Shown in pieces: positions 46,848 to 57,807 of a stretch of 64,000 nt of DNA. The notes under the pieces were generated by a model. That model was given only the letters and a program-made list of their open reading frames with translations. It was not told the origin of the DNA and did not search any database. Numbering within the stretch: the first letter of the stretch is position 1; the number at the start of each line of letters is the position of its first letter. The stretch lies in contig MU867062.1 of the NCBI GenBank assembly GCA_033725935.1, positions 1,054,001-1,118,000 on the forward strand, given 5' to 3'. This stretch comes from Cladorrhinum sp. PSN259 (Eukaryota; Ascomycota; Sordariomycetes; Sordariales; Podosporaceae). Made by a program: the position numbers and the translations under genes.

Positions 46848-48233
46848 ATGCCGTCCAACGAAAGTGGCATGTTGCTAGGCCCAGTATCATACCTGGACTG
46901 CATCGTGTTTTGCATCTTCTTGACCCCTCAGCTCATATGGCAAGTTGGGATCGTCGAGACTATCTGCTGTGTGCTTAAGGCTCTGCCATTCTTCTGTGAG
47001 TAGCAAGTGGTCAATCCTTTACATATATCATGAGTGCTGACCAGGACCAAGTGCTGGAGCTCCCAGTTGGGTTTTTCCGTGACAGGTTTTTCACACCTCG
47101 TGAGAACCAGTCCTTATTTAACCAGAGGTCATCTCCGTTTGAAGACTTTGTCATCCGATGTATCAGGCATGCATTTAGGAACGTCCCAGCCAAGATAGGA
47201 CGAGTCTTCTTCTCTAAGGAGGTTGCACTTCCGTTTCTCTGGTTCCGCCTGCTACGCCATGGCTACTTTAGGTGTCCCATTCACTGGAGGGAGCACCGCG
47301 AGGTTAGATAGACCCTCAGGACGCTACACCAATTCCTAATTGAGGGTTGACAATGCCGATAGAAGTCGTTTAAGGGACTTTGGATCATCAAAGATCCTCA
47401 GAAGAAGCCTGATCTCGTCCTCTACTATGTTCATGGTAATAACCCCGGGAGCTTTTACTTGATCTATCTATGGCAACTGACGGTATTTGATTGCAGGCGG
47501 CGGTTTCTCAATGGGTTCAACCTACTTTTATCTCGAGTTTCTGTTGACTTGGTTGTCAGTTCTGAGTGAGTCTGGTTATCAGAACCCTGCAATTTTTGCA
47601 TTGGAGTATACCCTCATCCCTGATGCTGCATACCCGATACAGCTCGAGGAGGCTACCAAAGCATACGAACATGTTTTGGAAGTCGCCGAGGACCCATCGA
47701 TTGTGTGCGTAAGTGGAGATTCCGCTGGCGCAACTCTCATCCTGTGCTTGCTGCTTCATCTTGGTGAAAGAGGACCTAAGTATCAGCATCGTCTCCCAAG
47801 GCCTGGACTGGCAATCTTGATATCGCCATGGGTCACTCTCATCTCGACTCGACACAAGAACACAGCTAATGATTACCTCGATGTGGAACAACTTCATCAA
47901 TATGGAACGCAGTTTGCGGGGGACAGAATGGCGGAAACCGATCCGCTCGTATCGCCGGGCTGCTGTAAAGATATTGCCTGGTGGAAGCGATCGTGTCCTG
48001 CCAAGGGAATTTTCATTACATATGGCGATGCAGAAGTGTTTGCTCCCGAAATTGAGGGGCTGATTGAACTTCTGCAAGAGGCCGATGCTATAGTAGGCAG
48101 TAAAGTCGAGCAAGGAGGCATACATGCATGGCCCGTAGCCTCCTTATTTCTTTCGAGCAGTCTCGATGGCCGACTAGACGGTTTGAGAACTATCACAAAG
48201 GAGATTAGACAGCGTGTTCCACAGCAAAGATAG
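46848..48233 (+). CDS. Alpha/beta hydrolase of the hormone-sensitive lipase type
   Basis: Exons 46848-46995, 47052-47302, 47363-47435 and 47497-48233 give 402 aa. A hydrophobic N-terminal segment lies at about 10-50 (VSYLDCIVFCIFLTPQLIWQ) and may anchor the protein in a membrane. The oxyanion motif HGGG is at 157-160, after LVLYYVHGGG. The nucleophile is Ser233 in GDSAG. The other triad members are probably Asp335 (TYGDAEVF) and His367 (GGIHAWPV). This is the Abhydrolase_3 pattern of esterases and deacetylases. The substrate cannot be told. No biosynthetic genes lie nearby. The second acceptor is inferred from frame: the nearer AG at 47043-47044 would give a stop, and AG at 47050-47051 restores LLELPVGFF. 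Confidence 0.85.
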
Positions 48234-49876
48234 GCAAGGACGAAAGTGGTAACAGGAGCGGATAGTCAGATTAGATCAAGTTTTTTTGATGCCATCATCG
48301 ACAGTGAGCAAAGATGACCCCAGAGCCATAGAAGCTCGGTTTCTTCAACGCCTGTTCTGCGTCTTTGGATGGGTTTTGCTCATTTGTTTTCATCATGAAA
48401 CGCGGAGTGGAGAGTGAGAAAAAGAGTGAGGCAAACGTCGGGTGATAAACTTACCTAGGAGCTGATGAGTGAAGATGCCGGTGACGGATCGTCAATTAAC
48501 CAACATGGAACGGCATTTGGTGGATGCGCAACATCGCCAAATGATCTGCGGCCCTCCGAAAAAAGGGTTTGGGGCTGTGCTGCGATCTAGCCTAATTAGG
48601 CAAGGGGCCATCCATTGTGGGATGCTGCCGCGGGGCAGAGACTCTGGATGAGGCGCGTCAAGGTGCATATAAACGCGCTGGAGGTCCCTTCCAACCGTTC
48701 TCCGAGGAGGTGTGGTGAGTCTCAGCCGCTAACCTGCCTGCCACTGGCAACCTGGAAATCTGCATGCACGCTCTTCTGTTTTACTCTGTATCAAATACCT
48801 TACCATACTTTACACTTTCCGCCAGCCACCAAAGATTCCCCAAGCCATCGGCAAGCGATCCGATAACCTCCAAACCACGGTTAGCTCCCGTCTCCTTAGT
48901 CTGTACCTTCTCAAGCCCACCGCATCCTTCCTCTCTTATCTGGAACTCGACCCTTTCACCCCACCCTGAGTCGCGAGTACGTCAAAATTGAACTTTGGAA
49001 CTCCTGCCATGCAAGAGTGTTTCCCCCCAAACTCGGAAGCTTCCGAGCTTCCAGATTTCTTTCACGTTGGAAAAACAAGGAAAGCAAGGACCACCTGGCC
49101 TTTCAAAGGATCTCGGGTCCACAACAGACTTCCTATCCCTGCCTCCAGATTCTTTACAAGACCCCAAAGATATTTTCTGGCTGATAGAGGGTACCTATGA
49201 AGTATCTTATTCGGGCTTGTATGTAGGTCCTCGGAGAAATGCAAAGCAGTTCCTGTTGATTCCATTTGCTGTGCCGCAACCAAAGACGTTGATTAGCAAC
49301 CCAAGAAGAAAACATCATCGTGGGAAGTCAGCCCATATCCCGTGAATATCACTTACATAGTACACACTTACACACTTACACACTACCTTGTTACCCTTAT
49401 TACCAAAGCTCCAGCTTTTGCTGTGAGCCTGACAGCCTTCCCTTCACCGTCACTGCCTGCCTGGCAAGCTGCATTAGCCCCGCATCAACCCCTCCATCTG
49501 CCCCGCCCTCGTGCTTCTTGATGGGAGCTTCCAAGTGGCTCCCTTTGTCGCAGCGGCAGCCGCACCACGACTAAGAAAGCATGGAGTGATTAATTCAAGT
49601 ACTTGTAGCATCCAACCACCCCACTAGGCCCAGCTCGTTGTCAAATTCCACACAAGCGACCTCGAGTGCCCAAAGGAGACGTCCAAGTCGACCGGCAGGT
49701 GCCCCACCGGCAGACAAGGAAAGCGACTTACAGTCAACCATTTCGAACACCGACCAGCTGTCGACAGCCGGAACTGGCCTATCAAAGGAGCCCATCCCAT
49801 ACCTGGCATTCCCAATTTGTTGATTGTCGAATTGGCTTTTTCGGGCGTCTGGTACAGGCCACACTTAAAATCAGTA
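48234..49876. other. Intergenic, no supported gene
   Basis: About 1.6 kb. Two overlapping frames near 48988-49345 include a stretch DIFWLIEGTYEVSYSGLYVG that looks slightly protein-like, but nothing else supports it. The right part should hold the promoter of the NC2-alpha gene. Confidence 0.4.
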
Positions 49877-51031
49877 ATGGCTGCCGAAGGTACCTCTTAT
49901 GCTCCAAGGAGCCCGGACCTCTCGTCCTTTTACTCTGCAGGGCCCACCCCGCCAGCGGAGCAGCAGCCACCAGCACAAAGCCAGCGGTGGCCGTTATTAT
50001 CTGAACAAGCACAGCAACCCCGGTCACAGCAGTTTTCTCCCCAAGCACACCTGCAGCAGCCCAGTACATATTTTTCGGGTCCGCCAGCACCACCACCGAC
50101 AAGCAACGCACCATACCAACAACAACACCTACAACCTCAACACTTTTCACCCTTCCACGAATACCAATACCAGCAATCACAACAGCAACAAGAACAACAA
50201 CAACAACCCGAGCCACCGAAGCTCCAGCTAGTCACACCACCGCAGACGGTTGATCAGGGATATTATTCATCGCAGCCGTTCCAGCCGCAACCCCAGTTCC
50301 AGTCGCAAATCCCTGGGCAGCCCCCAATTTATTCACCTTACTTCCCACGACCACGGGAGCGGTCTCAAACGAGTTATACTGCTCCATCTCCTCAATCGGC
50401 AATCTATCAACCATCCTGGTATAGCACTAGCCTCAGCCAGCAGGTCAACGCGTCACCAAGCCAGCATCACCAGCAACAGCCTTATACATCCTCTACACTC
50501 CACTCATTCCAGCAAGGAAGGCAGCAAGCGCAACAACAACTTGACGTGTCGTATCTAGCGCACGACGATACTAACAAGTTCATCGCGATGCCGCCCAAAC
50601 GGTCAGCAGCCTCGGCTGCTCAACCTCCAGCACCCGCTGTCGAACCCTCCCCAGTAAAGACGAAATTTCCAACGGCGCGTATCAAGCGAATTATGCAGGC
50701 AGACGAGGAAGTAGGCAAGGTGGCACAGCAAACCCCTATTGCCGTGGGCAAGGCGCTGGAGATGTTCATGGTTGCGCTGGTAACTAAGAGTGCCGATGTG
50801 GCACGAGAAAAGAATTCGAAGCGGGTGTCGGCGCAGATGCTCAAGCAGGTCGTTGAGAGCGACGAGCAGTGGGATTTCTTGAGAGAAATAGTGAGCAAGG
50901 TCGAGAACACAGAGGACAGGCATGGCAAGGGATCAGCCAGCAAAGCAAAATCACAGGGCGATAGCGAAGAGAGCGAGGAGGAAGTGGTCCCGGAAAAGAA
51001 AAAGAGGGCGGGTAGGAAGAAGAAGGTCTAA
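49877..51031 (+). CDS. bur6: NC2-alpha (DRAP1/Bur6) histone-fold repressor with long Q/P-rich N-terminus
   Basis: A single exon of 384 aa. Residues 1-237 are Gln/Pro/Ser-rich with repeated QQQ and QPQ stretches. At 238 the sequence reads MPPKRSAASAAQPP, which resembles the start of an ordinary NC2-alpha. The histone fold spans about 262-345: KFPTARIKRIMQADEEVGKV, then ALEMFMVALVTKSADVARE and VSAQMLKQVVESDEQWDFL. A Lys/Glu-rich tail follows. NC2-alpha pairs with NC2-beta, binds TBP on promoter DNA and blocks TFIIB, though it can also activate. Met1 at 49877 is the first ATG. An internal start at 50588 would give a normal-sized protein, so both products are possible. Confidence 0.88.
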   Translation: MAAEGTSYAPRSPDLSSFYSAGPTPPAEQQPPAQSQRWPLLSEQAQQPRSQQFSPQAHLQQPSTYFSGPPAPPPTSNAPYQQQHLQPQHFSPFHEYQYQQSQQQQEQQQQPEPPKLQLVTPPQTVDQGYYSSQPFQPQPQFQSQIPGQPPIYSPYFPRPRERSQTSYTAPSPQSAIYQPSWYSTSLSQQVNASPSQHHQQQPYTSSTLHSFQQGRQQAQQQLDVSYLAHDDTNKFIAMPPKRSAASAAQPPAPAVEPSPVKTKFPTARIKRIMQADEEVGKVAQQTPIAVGKALEMFMVALVTKSADVAREKNSKRVSAQMLKQVVESDEQWDFLREIVSKVENTEDRHGKGSASKAKSQGDSEESEEEVVPEKKKRAGRKKKV

Positions 51032-52423
51032 ATAGGAAGAAAGGGAACGAATCTCACGAACGGAGGAAGGGGGATTTGGCGTTTGGGATAGGATGGGACT
51101 TTTCGACAAGTGTGAGTCTTTTCGAGCATGATATACCGGTGTTTATGTGTGTTAGCGGTCGAGACAAGACGCCACTTTCGGGAGGATGATTTGTTTTGTG
51201 GAAGCCTTTGCCGACTCCCACCGTTGGCAAAAAGGCCTGGCTTGAGCGGCATTTTCGGTTCCTCTTTTATGCTTTTTTTTTTTACTATTTGCGCTAGATT
51301 TTTTACTGCCCTCTTCGAGGCATTGTGATTGCAATAATAAAGGGGATCTGGAAGAGAACAACATTAGGCAAAGGCGCATGTATATATATGTATGGTATGA
51401 CCAAGGGCACGGATATGTCCGTGGTATTTAACGTCTAGCTGGGCAGTCGCTATCATGATAGTGGAGGGGAGGGTGAGTGTGGCGCGGCACTTCACTGCAG
51501 ATACCTCTTCGCACCAGTCGACCCTGTTCATCAGCTCCAAGCGGTGAGACTTTAGCCCGGGGTAGGATTCCGTCGCAGATGGGGCCAGGGGTGACAGCCA
51601 CGCTATCAAATCAGAAAATGAAACCCTTTGACTCTCGCAAATTACCACAACTCTCCGTCGTCGTCGATATTGTTCTCGTTTCCTGCCATGAGCATCAGCA
51701 ATGGAGACCAGATGTCCCGTAAGCCACGGCCATGACACAGCATGGCCTGGGTGCAACGATCCGTCATCGGCATCATGCATGTTGCACTCAAGAAGATCCG
51801 ACAGGCTCAGCCTTACAGAGATACCCAGGCCCCTTCAACCTTAACAGTGTTCCGGATGACCCCAGATGTGCCGGTTCAATGGCTGCCTTCCCCGGACACG
51901 ACATGGAGAGCCTCGCGATCTCAGTGGTGAGCACCCGATGACTGGTCGACGGGACCGACGGATTGGGGTTGCGTTTATCAGCCCCAATACCCAATGAATG
52001 CTCGGTGGCGCTCTTTCTGCAGCACTGGGCACTGGTTGACGCAAGTAGCTGAGCAAGCGGGAGTTGTGGTGGTCAACTGAAGCAGTGACCAAGTACGTAG
52101 TAAAACGACCCGATCCTGTTATTTCTCGGTTGCCGCCCCCGCGCTCCCTTCCGCACCTCCCCCCCCATCCACCCCTTGTCCTTGGTCCCTTGTCTCTTCT
52201 TATCTTAGTGTCTCTCCCTCTTGGCCTTCTCAGCTCCGGGCTTGGGTGCTGCTGGAAAGGCACAGGGACACTGAAGGAGCCACAACCACACAACAAACAC
52301 ACAACCGCACATGCAACTTGTCGATCACCACCATTTGCCCTTCACCGTCCTAGTCCCACCAGCCATAGCGAGACGGCCATGGCAGGTTAACCTGAGGGGG
52401 CTTGCGCGGCGTCGTCCACGTCC
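51032..52423. other. Intergenic, no supported gene
   Basis: About 1.4 kb, including the NC2-alpha 3' region and the promoter and leader of the next gene. The leader is CT- and CA-rich from about 52130 to 52350. No gene. Confidence 0.45.
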
Positions 52424-55027
52424 ATGATGCCAGTTCAGGGCCGTCCTACGGCCCCCAGCTTTCTTCCCCCTGTCGACCACGAGGCTACAGTGCCCTTCTC
52501 GGAGCTTTTCAACAACGGCTTTGATCGCGCAACCGTCGACGCTACCACGCAGCTCGCTGATCGCAGTATTTTTGTAACACAGAACGGACGTCGTTATCGC
52601 TTCGAAAGCCTCCCGGATCCTATCGCTGGTCCCTCCTCGCCCGGACAAACCGTTACTTCATCTCCGGACCAGGCTCCGTCTCCGGCCCCATCTCTTCCCA
52701 TTTCCAATCCGACTCTTGCGCAGTCCGCCACCTACCCGGCCCCACCGATTGCCGGTGTCGCAGCGACGCCCGGCCCCCAGGTAGTCAGTTCGCTGCCGGC
52801 GTACAATACCTCGGCGACATGGGGGAGATCGCCATCCAATGCTAGTCCTCAATACTCCTCCCCCAGCAGCTACACCGTACCAAGTAATCAAGGCGGCCGT
52901 GGACGAGGACCGGCCCCGGCCGCGGAGCCGAAGGCTCCCGCTCAGGAAATGACGAAAATGATGAGCCAACTAAACATTCACCGTTTTAGTGCGACGCCCT
53001 TATACGGAGAGTCCGACGGCGGCGCGCAAGCCGCTGAGACTCTAACAGACCCCGATATGGCGCCCAGAGCCTCGCCAAGGATATCAAACAGTCACCCATT
53101 ACATCACCGACCTTCAATATCAAGCCAACATGCTCGGCAGGGACCACCATCGCCACAATATGCTCCGGGATGCAGTGCAACCGGCGGTGCCCCCGTCCTA
53201 TGGAACAATGTCGACTATGTAAACTACACCCAACAGGCCAACTATCATGTACAGACGTCGAGGCAGGCAGCAACTACTGCAACGGGGTTGCCCTCGTTGG
53301 TAGGGGAATCAATGCCTATAGTCAGCACCTCCCCGTCGTCTCCTTCACTGTCACATCACAGAGCATCGGATCCAATGCTCCCCCCGACTGGGTTCTCACC
53401 ACCACCTCTTGCGCCGATATCGCCAGAAAAGGAATTCTACGAGACCGCGGCTCATCAGTACTTACCGCCGCCATTGCCGCCATCGTCTTCTTCATCGTCG
53501 TCGACTATAGTTGGACAGGTAACAAGGCAGCAACATCAGCTATATCAGCAGTCCAGTCAGCAGCACCTTTCTGTGTCACCCCCACATCATCAGCAGCCAC
53601 CACTAATGCACCCAATTGGGAGACAGCCGAGTTATGGCACGATTGGCGGACAAAGTAACAGTAATGGGAGCATGATTGCGAATGAGTATGAGTATGATAC
53701 CTTGACGCCGGTGGTGGTTTATCCTACATATGGGGCTCCTAGTATGTCGAGTGATGGTGGGAGTACGGGTAGGGATAACGTACTACCGGGAGAGGATGTG
53801 TTATTTGATGGGTAAGTGTGACCTAACTAACGTGATCTGCACGTGATGGATTGAACTGAAATGCTAATGCGAGTGCTACTGATTAGGCTAGTCAAGAGCG
53901 CACATTCGCTCCACCAGCCGATATTCCAGGAGGGCATATTAAAGGTGTTTAGAAACACTTTGAACAATGACTTGCGCTTTCATTGTAAAGCAGGCAGGGA
54001 ATCTGAGACGTATTGGAGTATGTTCCTTTTTGAGTCCTTTAGCTTGGAGTGTTGTATACTGACTCGGTGGTTCAGTGAAATCCACAAACGCCCAGTTGGT
54101 CCCTGCTTACGCCTATGACCAACGTCTGTCTAATGTTGTCTACATCCGCGACAAAGAAAGCGATAAAGGCAACGGTTACATGCAGGCCTCGCAGGGGAAC
54201 GGAAGACCAAGCGGGATCTACCAGTTTGCCAGCCCAGCCGAGTTGTTTGCTTTTCAGGCAAAACTTACCGACCATAAAGTCGTGTTGGATATCGGGAGTG
54301 TGCGGCTTGTCACGCTGAATAAAGCGGGCACGAGGGAAACCGAACGGTTTTCGGGAGCCAGGTTGCAGATTTGGCACGAGGCCGAGGCGAGAAAAAGAGG
54401 AGGGCAGTCGGACGTGGCGTCCTTTGTTACGGCTGGCACGGCGCTTTCGGGCCCATTGAGGGAGAGGCTTGTGGTTAATTCGAGCAGGCTCATGGTCTAC
54501 TTGGGGAGATTGGGGGAGTACGTGACCCTTTTTGTGACGGATGATTTGGAGGTTAAGCCTGATGGGCAGACGATGGTGAAGATTAAGGCTCGGAAAGGGA
54601 CTGGGCCGTTTTCGAGGAAGGGTAGTAGGTGGCCGGGTGTTAAAGGTCAGTTTTTATTTTATCGAGTGAAAGTGCAAGTGAAGCTGACAACTGGGAAAAA
54701 GCCAAAATCGAGAAATGCCGCGGCTCCGAACCTGCCGGGCTGGATATACATGGTAAAATCGTTGAAGACGACGTGGAGAAGTACGACTTGTATAAGACTT
54801 TTGAGCTGGAATTTGAGAATTCGCCGAGTAAGTGTCGCTTGTTTTTTCTTGTCCACAAGATGAAACAGTTGCTGATGACTTCTTCTCTAGGTCAAGATAA
54901 CTTTTTACGAAAGTGGGACGAAGTCATTAAAGAGCGCCGAAAAGAGCGCCATAGACTACAGCAAATCCAAGAAGAGATGGAAGGGGCAGTATTTACGGGA
55001 CGACAGGCACGGGGAGTTTTCATGTGA
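52424..55027 (+). CDS. Large unrecognised protein: disordered N-terminus, folded C-terminal domain
   Basis: Five exons, 52424-53811, 53887-54017, 54076-54645, 54702-54827 and 54891-55027, join cleanly to 783 aa. Residues 1-460 are Ser/Pro/Gln-rich, apart from a folded-looking start (VPFSELFNNGFDRATVDATT, then FVTQNGRRYRFESLPDP). Residues 463-783 look like one or more real domains: LRFHCKAGRESETYWMKS, VVYIRDKESDKGNGYM, YQFASPAELFAFQAKLTDHK, LVVNSSRLMVYLGRLGEYVT and a basic helical end (WDEVIKERRKERHRLQQIQE). Every intron keeps frame across a conserved-looking stretch, which supports the model. I do not recognise the family and assign no function. Confidence 0.82.
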
Positions 55028-55165
55028 TGCCAGCAAGCCAATGAATGATCAAAGGGGGGGTTGTTTATTTACGACAACACATACAATGGACACAACAGAG
55101 TCACGGAACCATGGTTAACGAGATTTATTTACTTGTAAGGGTTACCTAAATTCCCGATGGGAAAA

Positions 55166-55202
<37 letters not shown>

Positions 55203-57807
55203 ACAAATACCTACATACCACGTGTCAGACAGATACTCTAGGCAGGAGATGGTTTTACGCATTCATATGAAATTTACTAGGCAATTGAGATCAATTTTAT
55301 CTACTGGGTCTTTTTTCATAAATTTCTGTTACTTGAGTGCATAAGTAATATCTTCAATAATGCCCAGGTGGGAACACAACATTACAATCTTTTTTTTTTT
55401 TGTGGGGTTTTATCAATATCTTTTGGAGTGACACAGTTACGCCATCCAAGTCCAAAACCAACACAGTGTTATGAACGGCCGAATGAAGGTTGCACAAAAG
55501 AATAGTAATAATAATAATAATAAATAAACAAAACCGGGTCGCCTCGACGCCGCCTGTCCACAGCAGAAAGCAGGTCTTCGCAGGGGTTCCATAACAAGTA
55601 TGTAGCTCGCTAGGAACTAAAACAGAAGAGGAGAGGGGCTGTGGTGCTGTGGTGCTGTGGTGCTGCTGCTTCTTGTTCGGTAAACAATTACAGTATAAGT
55701 AGACGAAGAAGAGCTGCAAATGGATTAGACAGATAAGAAAACAAAGCTGCATGATGACATAGTATACAATGGTATGTACGTATGTAAGTAGTGTATACAT
55801 AGGTCTGCCTAACGGGAACCTATGGATTATCTGCTCCTTTCCTCCTTTTGGTTTCGGTATTCAACTTGGATACATAGTTTACGGTATCTTTTTAAGGAAA
55901 AGAAGTGGTTCTTGTCTCTTTTGGCAGAGGTGTAGACTAACATACGCAGTGAAGGATGATCTAGTCTACTATGGTATGTACAGTATCTGGGGGGGGCAAT
56001 CGATCCCGGAAAGGAGGAGCCGCCCCGGAGTTGGCCGCCCGCTAAAGATAATAGACTAGAGGGGAGTGTATGAGAGTGGACATGGTTCTTCCCCGCTGAT
56101 GATCACTTAACCGACGGGAATGCCTGGGATTGCCGTGCGAAACCTGGGGGAGGCACTGGGACCTATCAGAAAGAAAAAGGCAAGTGTCTAAGATGACAAC
56201 CACGAGGTAAGGTAGCATGCCATTTTGGTAAGTATGTTAGACCCCATGGCTGTTGGGTCTGATGAATCATGAGAAGGTGGAAATGATGGAAATTTAAAGG
56301 GTTTGTTTCATCTGCGGTTTTGCCAGTGCATGTTTTAAAATACTTTGCAGAAAGGCACAGGCGAAGGAAAAAGGGATAGCAAAGTGGCGCGGGGCAGTTG
56401 ATGACCCGAGCTTTTTTATCGAGCTGCTTGGAATTTTCTGGGACGCCGGACTGTTCTTGGGAGACAAGCATGAATTAAGGGTTGCAATTTCACACGCAGG
56501 CAGGCGAGCGCGGTGCTGCGCCGGCTTTCGTGCATTCTTTTGCAGCAAAATGCCAAACTTGCATGAGCCAGGAGGAGGAAGGGCAGGACCAGAGCTTATC
56601 GTGACCCAATCGCATCCATGGGTTCATCATTGGATTTGATGATGATGGTGGGTTGTGATGTGTAAGAGAGAGCTGTCGGCCGTTTGTCTCTGTCGCCTGC
56701 TGCAGTGGCTTGGGTCCAGACCTGAATTGACCCACCACCCTTTTCCCCCCTCGCCCTCTCCCAGTCTCCCCTCGACCCCATTCTCAACACAACCCAACCG
56801 AGTTTATTAACCAACAATTAATGAACCAACACAGTTTCCCGTTTCTTCATTTCTCAGCCCGAAAAGAAGGCCGACCACGATGCAGGGAATACACCACAGA
56901 AAAAATATACATCCCAACACCAGCTTTGTGTACCCCTGTTTCTTGGGATTGGAGCGATGGGACGGTGCCTGGTCGATTCCCAAGCTGGGGTAGCGCAAGC
57001 GAGCGAGCTTTCCACACTTCTCCAACTGTCGGGGCTGTTCCAAGCCTCAATGTATCCGTTGTATTCTCGCGTTCCCATTTGTTACTGCCCCCCTCTCTCG
57101 CTTGCTCGCGTATTGTTCATGTCGTTTCTGAGAATTTGCATGAGGCTTTCTGCTCTCCTTCAACACTTTCTGCCTTGTTCCATTTTCTTAGCCCTAATTT
57201 GATACCCTAGTGTGTTGGTTGAACTATACTCAATTTGTATACCGTCGTCTTGCGTCTTGAGTTTTCGATCTGCAGAATTGAACTGAACCGAGTTGCTTCC
57301 CGCTTCCTTCATCAGATCATACACAAGCAAATCCAACCTTATACACCCCCAGCCGGAAGCACGAGACCACACTGCAACCTCCAAAGTTTCTGTGACGAGG
57401 CTGGACCACACACACGACAAGGACCACAGGCGCCTACCGCCCGGCCCGCGTGGGTTTGAGGGGGGATGAAGTGAGGCGCATTGCCGTTTTTACTTTTCTC
57501 TCTCTTTTTTTCATGACACTACCACAAGACCTGAACTGAGAGCCTCCTCTTTCTTTTCTCAGGTTCCCGCCTGAGCCTCCTCGGCTCTGAGGCTGTAATT
57601 GCTGTTCCTGTCTCCTTTTGTTATTTGCCCAGGATAAGACGACCACGACTCGACGACCCTAGTATTATCAATTCGGCATTTCAGAAGGAAGAGAGAGAGG
57701 ATCGAAGCGGGGGAAAGGAATTCGAAGCTTGCGACGACCGTTTCAGAGACTCGGTCAACCCATTTCAAGACAATGAGATAGGGGGGAATTTCCCAGAAAG
57801 ACACAAA
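55028..57807. other. Long intergenic region and probable permease leader
   Basis: About 2.8 kb. It contains an (AC)16 microsatellite, an AAT-type run near 55504-55525, GTGCTGTGG repeats near 55638-55665 and a pyrimidine-rich stretch before 57600. Possible acceptors TTCTCAG (57557-57563) and TTGCCCAG (57625-57632) hint at a spliced leader, but I cannot place the donor. The frame upstream of the permease ATG is open back to about 57633 without an ATG. Confidence 0.4.
55168..55200. repeat. (AC)16 microsatellite
   Basis: An uninterrupted dinucleotide run of 33 bases in the 3' flank of the five-exon gene. It is likely to vary in length between strains. Confidence 0.95.

Noticed and set aside
48988..49345. 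Two overlapping frames of 70 and 116 codons, one with a slightly protein-like stretch
   Set aside because: No signal peptide, domain, intron support or good start context. Chance is more likely.
49817..49876. Extra 20 codons in frame before Met1 of the NC2-alpha gene
   Set aside because: This start is not an ATG codon. The first ATG at 49877 is preferred.
57633..57807. Open frame upstream of the permease ATG
   Set aside because: It has no ATG. The downstream Met gives a normal N-terminus for the family. It may be leader sequence.
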